A DNA stretch of 64,000 nt from NCBI GenBank assembly GCA_918026815.1, contig CAKJVC010000061.1:1-64000 (forward strand), in the 5' to 3' direction. Positions 23,939 to 36,127 of the stretch are shown piece by piece. Below the pieces are notes generated by a model. It did not search any database and was not told the DNA's origin. It saw nothing but the letters and a program-made list of their open reading frames with translations. The position numbers and the translations under genes are program-made. How positions within the stretch are numbered: position 1 is the first letter of the stretch; the number at the start of each line of letters is the position of its first letter. Origin of the DNA: Chalara sp. BL73 (taxonomy: Eukaryota > Ascomycota > Leotiomycetes > Helotiales).

Positions 23939-25216
23939 ATGAAATTCACACCCGCTCTCGTCAGTGCTGCTCTGGCTTCATCCGTTGCTGCTCATGCTAC
24001 CATCTGGAACATCTACGTCAATGATGTCGACCAAGGTGTTGGAAACAGCGCCTCGGGATACATTCGATCCCCACCTTCCAACAGCCCCATCAAGGATATT
24101 ACGTCCACAGACTTGACGTGCAATGTCAACAACGCTGCTACAGCGAAGACCATCACTGTTGCTGCAGGTGACAAGGTCAGAGTCCTTCTATGTGCCGATT
24201 CGTGTTCACTTTCGCTCATATTCGCTAGATCACATTCGAGTGGCACCACAACGACAATTCCGCTGGAGATGATATCATTGATCCGGTGAGTTTTCCATAC
24301 GCGCTAGCAAAACATAATCTAATACGCAAATCAGTCGCACTTGGGTCCCGTCCTAACATATATTGCCCCCACCTCATCCAATGGAGCGGGTAATGTTTGG
24401 GTTAAGCTTGCCGAGGACGGGTTCAAAGATGGTACCTGGGCTGTGACAACTCTTATTGCCAACAGGGGCAAACACTCAGTCACTCTCCCGTCAGGCCTCG
24501 CCGCCGGTAATTATCTCCTCCGTCCTGAGGTCATTGCACTCCATGAGTCTGATTCAACCTTTGATGTGAACCCTGCCCGTGGGGCCCAATTCTACATGGA
24601 ATGTGTGCAGATTGAGGTCACATCTGGAGGAAGCACTGTAAGCACTTAATACACATCACCTAGCATGCCCCGATGCCACAGACTCTTGTTGATCGTTGAT
24701 ACAGACTCTCCCAACTGGTGTTGCTATCCCAGGAGCATACAGCTACAGCGACCCCGGAGTTCACTTCAACCTCTACGGTTCGTTCAGCAGCTATTCCATC
24801 CCTGGCCCTGCTGTTTGGGACGGAGCGTCCAGCGGAACCACTCCAGTCTCAAGCAGCAAGGTTGTATCGAGCACTGCTTCGAAGACAAGCGCGTCACCAG
24901 TTGTTTCAACAACCGCACCGGCCGTGTCCACTACTAGGCCAGCTGTATCCGCCACTCAACCTGCTGCCTCTGCTACTAGACCAGCTACCACCTTCGCCAC
25001 TGTTGTCAAGTCTTCTACTTCGGGCTCCTGCGCCGCTCCTACGGGAGTAGCTGTTGCGAAGTGGGGACAATGGTAAGTGCTACACCTCGTCCAAGCATTC
25101 CAAGTCATATATATTAACAAATATATAGTGGTGGGATCAACTTCACAGGTTCCACAACATGCGTCTCAGGATCGACCTGCCAAGTACAGAACCCATACTA
25201 CTCGCAATGCCTCTGA
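23939..25216 (+). CDS. AA9 lytic polysaccharide monooxygenase with C-terminal CBM1
   Basis: Secreted copper enzyme that cleaves cellulose or related glucans by oxidation. Five exons join exactly in frame: 23939..24175, 24229..24285, 24335..24637, 24705..25072, 25129..25216; 350 aa. Residues 1-18 are a signal peptide and cleavage before His19 (HATIW) gives the N-terminal copper-ligand His. The second copper His is in EWHHDN, encoded by a 57-nt exon. The axial Gln/Tyr region is [10 protein letters not shown]. After [10 protein letters not shown] comes a Ser/Thr/Pro/Ala-rich O-glycosylated linker of about 80 residues with [15 protein letters not shown] repeats. A fungal CBM1 follows: KWGQCGG, then [13 protein letters not shown] and PYYSQCL, with aromatic and Cys residues in place. 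The last intron splits the CBM1 codon TGT. Expected to be induced on plant cell wall and carbon-repressed. Confidence 0.94.
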
Positions 25217-26668
25217 GGTTATCCTACAAGGAAACATCCTAGTGGTGTAGCCAATTTCGATTTCAAAAGCCACCGTGTGGCATTAGCCAATGAAGGCGCC
25301 TTCCAGGGAAGGTTTTATGATCAAGCTCTGCGCTTGCCTTGTACCGCAGAGATTTGATGATTGGATACACGTTGTTTAGCTAGTGGTCCAATATTACATT
25401 CATGAGGATACACTCAAGTGATTGCTTTGTATGAGTGCTGATCATAAAGGGACGGAATGTGACAGAAGGACACATGTCCGCTATTGATCTTGTGACCCAT
25501 TAATTATTGGAGCACCAAACAAGTTCTCATCCATCTATGTAAAATTCCTGTTTGACAATAGGGGATATGAATAGCTTTCAGTTGCCTATCTGCCTGCAAT
25601 GACTGGCCAGTAGCTGTGCTGAAGCTTTGCAGTCCTCCTTCCCTGAACCAAATCCAAACCGCAGTGGCTTTACCGTGGTCAAACGTTTGCAAAGCATGAG
25701 TTTCCGCTAATAAATAACCTTGAATGGCAGTGAAAACCGGTGTAATCGCCCATGATTTCATTGGCAGTTGTGAACAAAGCTTACTGGTTAATGTGTTCTG
25801 TCTGTCTTTCACTTGTACCTCGCCTGCGACACCTGCTGACTAACTCATCTTTCTTTCTAGATTCAATATGGACATCAATGGCAAGATACTCCATGGACTC
25901 GTCTGTGGTTTAGATGTAAAATCCATCACTACTATGATCTCCGAGGAGCGACAAGTGCTGAAGTTGAAAGCTGCAGGGGTAGCCGGAAGGGGAGGTGTGA
26001 CAAGCTGTAGCTTCGATGAGCCTCGTGTGCTATTCACTGCAGACATATTACTATTTTACGAGATTGGAACTCAGCCGTATTTTGGTGCCTTTTGCTGCTA
26101 GACTCCTGAGGCTCTGCTCTTCTTTGCTTCAAGTTTCAGCCGCAGGAGAAGACAAGGCAGGCAAATCAACGAAATCATCGACGTATTTTATTTGTGGCCC
26201 TTGTTGATTTGACTTATGTGCAACAACTCCAAAAAATAATCTGCTTGCCAACGGCGATGTGGGTCGAATTTCCTCTGCATTACACAGTATTGTTGTATTG
26301 CTGTCCATCTAGGTCAATCTCAGGAACGGGAACTCTAGCACTACTTCATCGTAAATCAATGTAAGCGTCAATAAAAATCGCCTGTCTCATGAACCGTATA
26401 CCAACTGAATCAGTGTTTCCTGTTATCTTGCTTGGCAGGATTCGCCCAGAGTGTAGATTATTTTAGGTGACAAATAATGGATGGGCCTGCGCATTCGATT
26501 CACGACAGATGAAAGTGCCGCCTTGCCAGCGCCAACTCTATTTGTAGAGTTTCTGGGAGAGAGCTGGGAGCTGATTAATCGCGCCGGTTGGATTTCTTAC
26601 TGCAACGCAACCAGCCTCAACTGCGTTATTTCAGGAACGCCATGCTGTCCTAATTGAGTAACGCAGGC
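25217..26668. other. intergenic region between the LPMO and YeeE/YedE genes
   Basis: 1.45 kb between convergent genes. Scattered ORFs below 110 codons on both strands show no family features. Nothing supportable was found. Confidence 0.5.
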
Positions 26669-27710
26669 TCATAAAAAGACAGCACCGACAATCCCGCCCG
26701 CAAACATAGCAGCGACACTCACAAAACTGCTAATGCCTAACAATCCCATACCACTAATACCATGTCCGCTGGTGCAACCTCCGGCTATCCTCGCTCCAAA
26801 GCTCAGCGCGATACCGCCGAGTATCCAGCCTGCCTTTCCAATACGATTAACCACTTCAGGTACTTCCGCGCGGGGGATATATATGACATGGCTTATGGTC
26901 CAGGTTCCTGCTAGAACACCAGCAGCAAAGATCACGGACCTGAGGGCCGGACGGGATGAGTTAGATGAAGAAAGGAGATAGAGGAAGAAAGCGCCGAGCT
27001 GTTCATAAGCGCCTGAAACATTGAGGGTGTTCCTTGTTAATATGATGTGACATGCTTGTGCTAATCCAATCAGGAGACCGCCTGTTACAGGCTGTACGAA
27101 ACCTGCTCCTCTTTCAGGGGAGTAAAGTCTGGTTGCTTGGAGGATAGCAAGGCCGAATGCTTCATAAAGAAACACTCCTAGCCCTTCCGAAATATTGGCC
27201 TTGCCATGGATAGTGTACTTTTTATTTTCTGAGGATGGCTGCGAGGGTAGATGTGGTTTGAGTATGGTGAAAAGAATCCCGCCAATAATCCCGCCGAGTA
27301 AGACGTATGGCGCGGAGGGAATCCCAAGAATGAACTGTGGGAAAACGGTCCCTGGGCAGGCGCCTGTGAAGATCATCCCCAGTCCGATAAGGATTCCCCC
27401 CAGAATGTTGCCATCATATACGTTGACGAGGCTAAGAGAAGAAGGCCGGCGAGCTGTGGAGCCTGATAGCGAGAGTTTTCTAGCCAGGAAGATCACAACA
27501 CTTCATGTCCGTCAGTCATACTACAAAGCTAGATTGAGAGATAGCTTACGCGCTGCTTAAACTGGCAGTTATAAATGTCTTAAGCATCTGAAAATCAGTG
27601 AGCTTCATCTGTCCTACGATGACAGCTGGCGAGTAGACACCTGCAGTGGTAAGTGATGCGCCGAAGATTCCGCCGGATATGAAATTCGCAAAGGTAGTTA
27701 TTAAAGACAT
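26669..27710 (-). CDS. YeeE/YedE-family membrane protein (putative sulfur-compound transporter)
   Basis: Polytopic membrane protein of the YeeE/YedE family (Pfam Sulf_transp), whose bacterial members take up thiosulfate. The path complement(26669..27500, 27550..27710) keeps frame across a 49-nt intron; 330 aa. About nine hydrophobic segments rich in Gly/Ala/Ile are visible. Two Gly-rich Cys motifs mark the family: GMIFTGACPGTVFPQ and GARIAGGCTSGHGISGMG; these Cys are the likely substrate relay sites. A single hydrophilic loop (KPHLPSQPSSENKK) splits the halves. The start at 27710 gives MSLITTFANFISGG. The protein lies upstream of two other minus-strand genes of the sparse 26-36 kb stretch. 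Membrane (plasma or organelle) and substrate are unknown; thiosulfate is inference from bacteria. Confidence 0.88.
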
Positions 27711-28917
27711 TTTGCGCATATATTTGGCGAATATATTAATGTCACTGGCAAGAGAAGGTTATTGATTAGTATTGACAGACCGCGACCGCAGTCACGCCTT
27801 TATAGATGCAGAATGAATATACAAAGCTAGAGTGTCAGAGAAAAGATGGATTTTTGAGACTTGGAATAATGACGTGCTATCACACTTCTTTGTTGCCGGT
27901 GGCGTTCTTGCTAGAACCAAGACTGGCATGCATATGACAACGCCGCCAAAGTATATTTTCACGACGGACAAAATCGAGTTTTGCTGAAGAAAGAGACAAC
28001 CCCGCATTCCTCAAGCACCAATTCTACTCTAGTCAATTGTACCTCACAGAGACTCCGTAAGTAACAAGCCTAAATTGATAGCGAACACCTTCCGGACGCT
28101 CGGTCCTCCGCCTGCTATCTCTTTGGTCGCCGACCATGTCCGGGGACTAAAATACAGAGTCGGCGAGGACGTAAAGAATTGAAAAAGAATCCCCCAAAGC
28201 CTATTTAGCGCATCTGCTTACAGCATCATTCGGGATGGAGATACCCTTAAGTGCACTAATCGGCAATGGATCCCAGATTCAACAAAACAACGCAATCATT
28301 ATAAAATAAAGAGGCATGATGAGTCTTAGAGAGTTTTGACATGTGGGATCTAACTGTCAACTATGTCAACTTGCGATTCAGAGGCGAGCTCTAGAAGGCT
28401 CGCAAACAGAAAAAAAGCATCTGTGAGCTTGCCTATGTATCAGTCAGAATAACACAGTAGCATCCACACCGGTCGCATCAACAACCTTCAATGTCTCGTT
28501 TCCCAGAGCCACTTGCATAACATCGAGAAATACGAGATATCCTAGGACGACCAAAGTACATAAATATTGACCGTATGAGACATGAACGTCTGACAGCATT
28601 TGGCCCGGGTAGTTTCATCAAGTACGCAAAGGTCCTGGTTCGGAGCCACGCCTGTGGAGAAACCACGATAGAAAGCCTTTCGGTTGGATCATTTCTTAAT
28701 TCGCATCTTGTAACTAAATCCGTAGAATCTTGAACGCGCCTTGTCGCCTTTAGATTCGTAGCACCCACACCCAGTCTTGCGTTCAGGTTCACCGAGTAAA
28801 TAACAACACAGTTGCACGCTGGCACAACACTGACGAGGGTTTAACAAAGCAAGCAAATCATAGCAAACTGATGTAACAATGTATTCTAGCACAACACCCA
28901 TTATCATCCTTGCAGCA
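27711..28917. other. intergenic region, no gene seen
   Basis: 1.2 kb between two minus-strand genes; one 115-codon minus-strand ORF (28478-28825) lacks any conserved look. It should hold the YeeE-like promoter just right of 27710. Confidence 0.5.
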
Positions 28918-29711
28918 CTACTTCTCCTTCTTGACTAAGGCAGGAGCCTTTGCCGGGCTCTGCGACGCCCTTGTCAATTTGTGTATCACCAAGCTGAAAA
29001 TCAAGCACCCCACCATCGAAGCTGGCACACAGCTCTTCATAGCCATCCAATACCCTCTGTCGCCATATCCGCTTCTTTGAACCTCTAGGTGAGCTCCTAT
29101 AACTGAGGTCCCAAGGATGGTGGGCTGATAAGGGTCGTCGCGTCCCGGAGGAGGAAAGGAAGACAGCCCGAGGCTGAAGAGCACGCATGCGGCCATGAAG
29201 TTGAAGGTCGTGGGGTGTGCGAGTAGGGGAGGCACGGAGAGAGTGCGCGAATGTGAAAAAACAGTAAACTGTGAGGTAAGGTTAGTTTAACCTAGCTGGG
29301 AGAACAGTATCATACCTTTACGGGAACTGCAGACGTCGGAGGCGTAGATGCTGCAGATGGATCATAGCGATGGATTACAAACGCGCTGATGGACATAATT
29401 ATCAGGTTGCCCACGATATGGACGAGGAAGGTGACAAGTTTGATGAACAGGCTATGTTTTGGTGGCGTGCGCGTAGGAATCGCATTGTCCTTTTTGAGTT
29501 CGGCCATATGGAAATACTGCTTCTTTAGTTCACTAGCTTCTGCAGCTTGAAAATTAGCCAAGTTATCCTCGTTATCCAGCCTTATGTATTGTGGTCTTAC
29601 GAAAACCTCTGCTGTCGTTGTCCAGGCTGTGTTGAGTAGCTCGAGCGGAATGCCCTTTAGGATGCGAAACACCCCTGTCGGTGAGATTACAGCTTCACCT
29701 ATCAAGCTCAT
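28918..29711 (-). CDS. hypothetical membrane protein
   Basis: Unknown function. Exons complement(28918..29268, 29316..29711) join in phase 0 over a 47-nt intron with good GTATGA/CTAAC/CAG signals; 248 aa. Residues 1-85 are soluble and include LKGIPLELLNTAWTTTAEVF and a charged stretch. Then come three or four hydrophobic segments: LVTFLVHIVGNLIIMSISAF near 92-115, a stretch around FNFMAACVLFSLGL near 155-170, and SMVGCLIFSLVIHKL near 220-235. The C-terminus is short and Lys-rich (LVKKEK). A loop with PPPGRDDPYQP follows the second segment. I do not recognise a family. It lies between the YeeE-like and PNPOx-flavoreductase genes on the same strand. Confidence 0.65.
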
Positions 29712-30281
29712 CGTCTTGGGTATGTTAGCTCAATTCTTTGAGAGATTGTTCAATAATTTTATTATATTAGGATATACACTGTCCTTGTCTCTCTAAACTT
29801 TATAGACTGCAATTTACATTATAGACATATAGCCGCAATTGCTTTTTCACCTCGCATAATAATTTACTTCATACTATCACGCTTGGCAAATATGACTTAA
29901 TCTTTGTCGGTCCTAACCTACTAATATTAATAATGACGACTCAGTCCCATGGATTGAGCCTCTGAAAGGTAGGCCATGGAGCAGGATACTAAATTTCCTA
30001 GATGTATGGAGACCATACTTAGTAATGTTCAATTTCCTCACAAAAGAACTCCCGTTGTTGCGCCGGTTTTAAATACTCATTGTCCGGTATTGAAAACAAC
30101 TGCGTCGTGTTTGTGGGCCATAATTTGCGCCACACTAGTAGTTGAAATCTTCATAAAAGGATTGTTTCCCAGTGAGCCATCCAAGGAGGACAGTCCGCAG
30201 TGCTAGATGAAGGCATAGTTGTTATTATCTTGACATCAGACCAACGTATTTCCACTTCTTATAAGCAAGACGTATCTTTCC
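29712..30281. other. intergenic region between two minus-strand genes
   Basis: About 570 bp, AT-rich at 29720-29940. A 76-codon plus-strand ORF (29976-30206) is not convincing. No other feature seen. Confidence 0.45.
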
Positions 30282-32268
30282 TTACGCGAAGAGTTGTAAT
30301 ATCCGCTGAGGGCAATGAATGATGTGTAGCCATAACTTACCAGGACTCGTGCAGAGATACCACTTTAAAGCCTCATCACCAGAGAGATCCGATACAACTA
30401 ATCTCCTATTTTCCAAAATGGCCCCAGAGCTCTCAAGCTCACGCCAGAGTTCACGCTGATTATTTATTGCTCCTGTTACGTATAGCTTCGTAGAACGAGC
30501 TAGTTCTGAATTCCGGCTTCAAGATATCTTGAGTCAATACTTTAAACAATTTTCTCGTTTGGTTTACTCACTCAAATGTGTCCTTAACGAAACCCAGATC
30601 ATCAGCTTTAACAGTCCAGTAAAATGTCAATAGTCTCAGATTGAGATCTTGTGCTTGGGCTAGCAGCGGAGTAACTAAATGTCTTGTCAGCATATTTCAT
30701 GCCACCTTGCTTCAAAGATTGCAGCAAAGTTGGTTGCCTCGTCGCAAGTCGATAATCAATCATCTCAACATATGGACAGGGGACAGCGGAGTCGCTTACC
30801 TCCTACACCACCAGCAACAAACGCAATCCTTTCATCATTTTGCTCGATGTAGAAGTCGCCGCCAAACCCTTGTAATGAAACCTCCAAACCAGACCGAATA
30901 TTCTGTTTAAACAGAAAATCCGTTACGACTCCTACATTTCTTATGGTGATATCAAATTCGCCGCTTCCATCGTCCCTCGAGGAGACAGTGAATGTACGTA
31001 AAAAGTCATCATTAAGACTCTGCGGAGCATTGTCACGCATGTGAGAATATCCCATATCTAATTCATCTTGGAACGAAAGTGCGACATATTGACCTGGTTT
31101 CCAGGTTGACTTTGCAGGATCGGAAACGCGGAAACGAAGGCGTGCAATCGTTGGAGAGAGTATGTCCTTCGAGATAAGAGCAGCCTGTGTGTTTTGATCC
31201 TCGCCAAGTGTGCGACTATCTTCAATAGATAAATATCGAACAGGAGGGTTATATGGAGAAGGTTCTCCCGCCTCTCCACGGAACGCTAAGCCCGAGGAAA
31301 CAAAGCGGAGAGCTTTTACCTGGAGTTTGACTGCCAGGTTTGTGTGCGCTATCAAGCCAGAAGCTGACTTGCCAACAAGAATCTGGGTAGTGCCAGTGAC
31401 ATAGATCACATCTCCAGTGTCGAAATCTGGAATTGTCAGGCCCGCTTGAGGGGTTTCTCTCAGATTCCCTAGCGTTTGGTATAAACGATTACCCGAGTAC
31501 TCAGGCCACACTAGCGCTAGACCCTGCTCATCGTTCTCCAGAATCCTTAGAAAACCTGGTGGGCCACCTCGTATATTTGTATCCATATCCGATGCATGGT
31601 TTGATGAAGATATGAAGAACAAATCGGCTTTAGTCAAGAGCTCTGTTGCTTCCTTTGGCAAGGGTAGTTCAGTAGTCACAAGGGTTGGGCTTGGAACACA
31701 TGGTCTAATACGCTTTTTATTTAGATACTTCGGGCAGTTGCCTACGCACAATCAGTCAAAAATTCTCCACCTCAGAGAACTTCTTACCTAGACTCTGTTC
31801 AATCTTGACAACCAGCTGGACATTACCAATACCATCTCCTGTAGCTGACAATGCTCCCGCAACCATGTGCCCGTAGAGCTTCACCCTCTTTCTATGTTCC
31901 AAATCAATCGCCAATGCAGATATCATTCTTCCTGTTTCTGTCTCTTTTATAATCTCACCCTTCACTTTATCGCCGAAAATGGCTGATATCACGGGGTCAT
32001 TTACTCTCTCAACGGTGGTATTCAACCCAATGATAGACTGCGCAACCGGTTGTGAGAAACCGGACTCTCCGCCTAATATTGTAGTCCATGGTTTTCCTTC
32101 ACCGTCAAGTGTGCCTAGTGCTATGATGGGGGATTGGACGAGCAAATTCGCTGCATATGGAGTAAGTAATGGTGCCGTCGGGTTGTCTCTGTGAGGAATT
32201 TTGAGGAGTTTATGCATCTCCTGCTCTCCACCATGAAATTGTATCTCTGTATTATAGATAGCAGCCAT
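30282..32268 (-). CDS. PNPOx-like FMN barrel fused to FAD/NAD(P) oxidoreductase
   Basis: Predicted two-flavin enzyme. The N-terminal half resembles the pyridoxamine-5'-phosphate-oxidase-like FMN split barrel (SPIIALGTLDGEGKPWTT; second copy-like barrel around GGPPGFLRILE). The C-terminal half is a ferredoxin-reductase-type module: KPGQYVALSF, FAD motif LRTFTVSS, then the NAD(P) motif AGGVGVTPLLA after an intron, and YVTGAINNQRELW near the end. The first intron is 31742-31787 (frame kept); the second lies about 30675-30797 and the third about 30520-30572. No 2Fe-2S cluster motif follows, unlike many bacterial relatives. The 3' end is uncertain: the frame stops at 30282, or at 30259 if an unusually short 35-nt intron is used. 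Electron flow from NAD(P)H through FAD to FMN is inference; substrate unknown. Confidence 0.78.
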
Positions 32269-33971
32269 TGTCGGCGTGTGCCTCTTTTCAAGGAGGGCGT
32301 AACGTATAAGAGCAGGTTGGGCTTTGAAAAGGATCTGAGCTCATCGTCTTAAGGCTCTCAGATTTGCTTATATGACCGCCAGTCAACTGCTTAATAAGCC
32401 ACTAGTGTCTGAAATTGTAAGTTTGAAAATTGCCTATTTGAACCATTTAAGGCTGGTGGGGTTGATTTCAAATGCATGGCTGCTTTGTCAGCAGATGCGG
32501 GGTTCAACCAAGTTAGGTCTGTTACTACTTCATGTGTCATCACCATTGCCTCGCTTAGAGGAAGGAGATAAAAGGGGCATGAGGGGTCATTCCTCACTGG
32601 GTTTGGCTTTGAACTACATCAATCTAACCATCGGAAATATCTCCTAGATGATTTTTGATACTTCTATTTTCTACATATCAAGAAATCATCTATCAGTGCA
32701 TGAACTCTACAGAGATGGCTGTGGGTGAAATACTTCATACTGTCTACCAAAGTGGACGATTATACGTTAACGGCGAAGATACATGGCCATAGAAACAAAG
32801 ACAGGTCCTATAGCTAAGCATACGGGATATCTATGGCTCCTATGAGTTAATTTAAAAATACCAATTGCAACAACAACATCACAGGCACTAGTAAGCATTC
32901 AGAGAACTGAGAGCATTTATATGAGGGAAGATGTTCCAAATATGTTTGTAGTGCATTTGCACTTGACTAACATGGCCGATAACCCCAAGAACAAGGCCGC
33001 TGAGCATAGAGCCGGTAAAGCTCCTCGTTCGAAAACATACGCCTTGCATAGATTGAACAATAATGAGTATTCCGAAAAGACCGAGATACAAAGAGTTCCC
33101 TAAAAGAAAGGGTACATATCTAATAGAGGCTGAGCAGGCCTCGAGCGAGCAGTCAGAATCCACTCCTGAAGGCATGGTGAAAGGTTGTTATGTGAAGGTT
33201 GGCAGCACCTGTGCCATTATCGTTGGGAAGGCAGAAGATCATATGGAGGAGGTTAACAGATTGTATGATTCCGTACTTAAATAGCTTTGTCAAGTCAACA
33301 TCTACGGACCCCGAAAAATAAATAAATAAGAAAGCCAATGTTTATGATTGGGACATGGAAGAAGCGGTAACATCGCGCGACCAATATTAATGGATTGCTG
33401 TGCCAAATCTGATATAAAGATGGATATTACGGCTAAGAGGTGATTGATAATAAACTCAGGCTGGAGCCAGAAACGATCATCATTGCTGGAAAAGCGAAAA
33501 GGGAAACTCCTTACTAAGAACAGCTAAGTTTTCGCTAGCGCTACTCAGGTAAGAGATGTGGAAATTCTGCTGTCATATGTGTTGCATATCTATAGAATTA
33601 GGGAAAGGCGATATATGACATTTCATGGTTTGGTAGATGTCAAGTGGAATCACATGCCACCTGTCGGCAGGTGCCGCACTATCCTGCATTCAGAAAAAAT
33701 CTCGCTAGCGCATGGCAGTCAGAAATTCTAGAACTTTTATTGGTCAAATCACCCTTGTCTCGCTTAGCATTATAGGGGGGTTACGAGGATCACGACACAC
33801 CTACTAAGGCAGATGCCAGAATCGTCCTCATATACAGACATCTTTCAAAGATAATTTATCGACATGTATCCAGAGATAATAGTCCAACAGACTAACCGAA
33901 CTGCCACTACGTTGCATATCCAACCCCTCTAATTGTCCGAAGCTCTGACCCATCTGCCTTGGTGGGTTGAA
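32269..33971. other. 1.7-kb divergent intergenic region without a clear gene
   Basis: Separates the outward-facing flavoenzyme and Zn2Cys6 regulator genes. Short ORFs (for example 33063-33284 on the plus strand, 73 codons) have no features. It would contain both promoters. Confidence 0.45.
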
Positions 33972-35503
33972 ATGCCCTGTGGCTATCGTGACCAGCGCCG
34001 CCGAGGCCATCGTTGTGTGAACTGTCGGGCGAGCCATAGCAAAGTATGCAATAATGTGTTCTGTAGTGAAGTGATTTCATAGGTTTTAACGTTAGTAGTG
34101 CGACAACAGTCGGCCATGCAGGCCATGTGAGCGCCTCGGGTTGAGTTGTGAGGAGCCGCAATTTCCATCATCCAAGGTCAGCATTGTTGAATATCGCCCA
34201 CCTCCTAAAAGTCAGTCCATCGGCCCAATATTATGCAAGGACTCGTGGCTCTATGTCCGAATATTCTTTGATGCCATACAAATATCCGATTCGCCCTTAT
34301 TAGCCGCCTTTCGTTTTGAAGAAATTGGACCAATGATTCAGGAGAAGGGCCTTATATTCGATGCAGTCACAGCAGTGGGCGCCACTTTTGCGCAACAAAC
34401 TCACACTGGCCGTAGTCTCTCTTCTGCTCAGAGAGCTGAGATTCGTGATCACTGTTCATTCTTTCGTCGCATGATTGATTCCCGAATGAGTAATCCCAGC
34501 TCCTTCCAGAACACCACCTTTCTTTTCTCGCTTCAGCTTTTGGCCTTCATGGAGGTGTGTATGCTAATTCCCAAAACCATAGATGAATCACTGACATCTC
34601 ATAGTTGATGACAGACGTAACTGGAGAAAGATGGAATCAGCTCATACAACAATTGAGACCGCTCTTTACAAGACAAAAGTCTCATTCGACAGCAACATAC
34701 AGTTTCAACACATCTATATTTAAATTCACTAGAATGAGTTATGCCATTCACAATATAACGTTCAATGACAAGTTATTCATTGATTCAACCTTCACGGAAG
34801 TCCCAGAGAGTATGCCAAAAGCATTTGGGCCTCAAGAGAAGTCCTCAAGAAATCACCCAGAGCATATAGATACCCTGATTCAAATGTTAGAGCGCTGGGC
34901 TTATTTAAACAATCGGTATGTGACCAATCCGTTCGTTATCTTCGTTTCACTTACGTATTCAGGTCAGTAAAATGGATACGATGCATGCGCGAAGAACAGG
35001 CTTGTTCCGCGTCTCCTCCTTACAGCCCCTCCGAAGGGATAGCGCATGAAGGCTTGCAGATTATTGATATGGCTTGCGCCTTTCAGCAGGATATTATCAA
35101 TGTGATCCTGCAACACACAGAAGCCGGCCCCGCATCAGGGACTCAAGTTGGTGAAACTATGGAACCATATTATAGATGGATTCTCACCGGTTTATGCCGC
35201 ATGTTTGCAGCACCCGAGTGGCTCTCTCGTGGCTGGAAACTGCCCGTTATGCCTGCAGAACTCTCGAATGAACAAGCACTTATAATACTTAACTCTGCAG
35301 AGAAGTCTGTAGCACGCGTGAAGTTGGAAGCCATATTTTATGGCACCGTCATGTCGTTCGTAGGAGGATACCTTTCCTCGGCTGGAGATCGTGAGCGGGT
35401 AATCAAACTTCTCAAGAGCGTTGAGGATAGAGGGTTTGCAGTAGCGTCGGCTTTTGAAGCTGATTTGCAGCATGAATGGGGGAGCAACAAAGCACAGCCC
35501 TAA
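33972..35503 (+). CDS. Zn2Cys6 fungal transcription factor
   Basis: Nuclear DNA-binding regulator. Four exons (33972..34043, 34099..34554, 34605..34915, 34963..35503) join exactly in frame to 459 aa. The binuclear zinc cluster is complete only after splicing: Cys15, Cys18, Cys25, Cys31, Cys34 and Cys41 give C-x2-C-x6-C-x5-C-x2-C-x6-C. The first intron falls right before the third Cys. Arg-rich residues precede the cluster (DQRRRGHR). The rest is a helical regulatory domain of the Fungal_trans_2 kind (FRFEEIGPMIQEKGLIFDAV; PYYRWILTGLCRMFAAPEWL). The start ATG is the only one that gives the cluster. It is divergent from the PNPOx-flavoreductase gene and convergent with ARP3. Its targets are unknown; regulation of the neighbouring genes is a guess. 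Confidence 0.85.
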
Positions 35504-36127
35504 TTCTAACATTGAAGGCTAATGATTCAACTATGCACTTATGTTCAGAGAACTCTGCAAATATGCTCGACTTTAAAAGCATTCCTGTTGTCAAGGGTAC
35601 AGGACTAGGCTGCCTTGTTGGTTATGCCGAATCGAGTCGATGTGTTATTGATGTGCTTCCTGTATCGATGCTGCACTGTTTCTCAAGTTCAGAAGTTGTA
35701 GACATAGAGCCAAACCGAACTTTCGAAACCTACTCCAGGTTTTGAGTGGACATGATGCACCTTATTCAATGTAGTAAGGCCGCAGCCTAACTAAAGAAGC
35801 AGTGCACACGCGAAACAAAGCAGAGCAGCATAAATGGAGAGACTAGATGGAGAAATGCACGAACTTTCTAGACCGAGGATAGCCTCTTACACTTGATCGC
35901 GAAGAAATAGTCTGGCTAGAATGTAAATGATAATAATAAAATCAAGGTAGGAAAAGATACGCATCGCAGAAAGACGTTAAAATCATGCAGATATTCCTAT
36001 TTTTGGTGATGATACTCAGGCTAGGGTATCTAACTGCTGTGAATCCCTCATAAAGCATTCAATGATTGGCAGTTGCATTTCGTCATCTATAAAACATGGT
36101 ACCCGTATCTTAGATTAGAGCTTACGA
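35504..36127. other. intergenic region between convergent genes
   Basis: 624 bp holding the 3' ends of the regulator and ARP3 transcripts. AT-rich near 35920-36000. An ORF at 35476-35745 partly overlaps the regulator's end and is not supported. Confidence 0.45.

Noticed and set aside
28600..28660. Sequence resembling a tRNA B-box (GGTTCGGAGCC)
   Set aside because: No matching A-box, acceptor stem or anticodon arm could be folded around it.
29976..30206. 76-codon plus-strand ORF with one hydrophobic segment
   Set aside because: Overlaps the 3' side of the flavoenzyme gene region and shows no other support.
30259..30327. Extra 3' exon for the flavoenzyme after a GTAAGT donor
   Set aside because: The intron would be only 35 nt and the added residues do not resemble the family's end; left as an alternative in the gene entry.
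33063..33284. 73-codon plus-strand ORF with Lys/Arg-rich start
   Set aside because: Short, no splice extension or family features; lies in a divergent promoter region.
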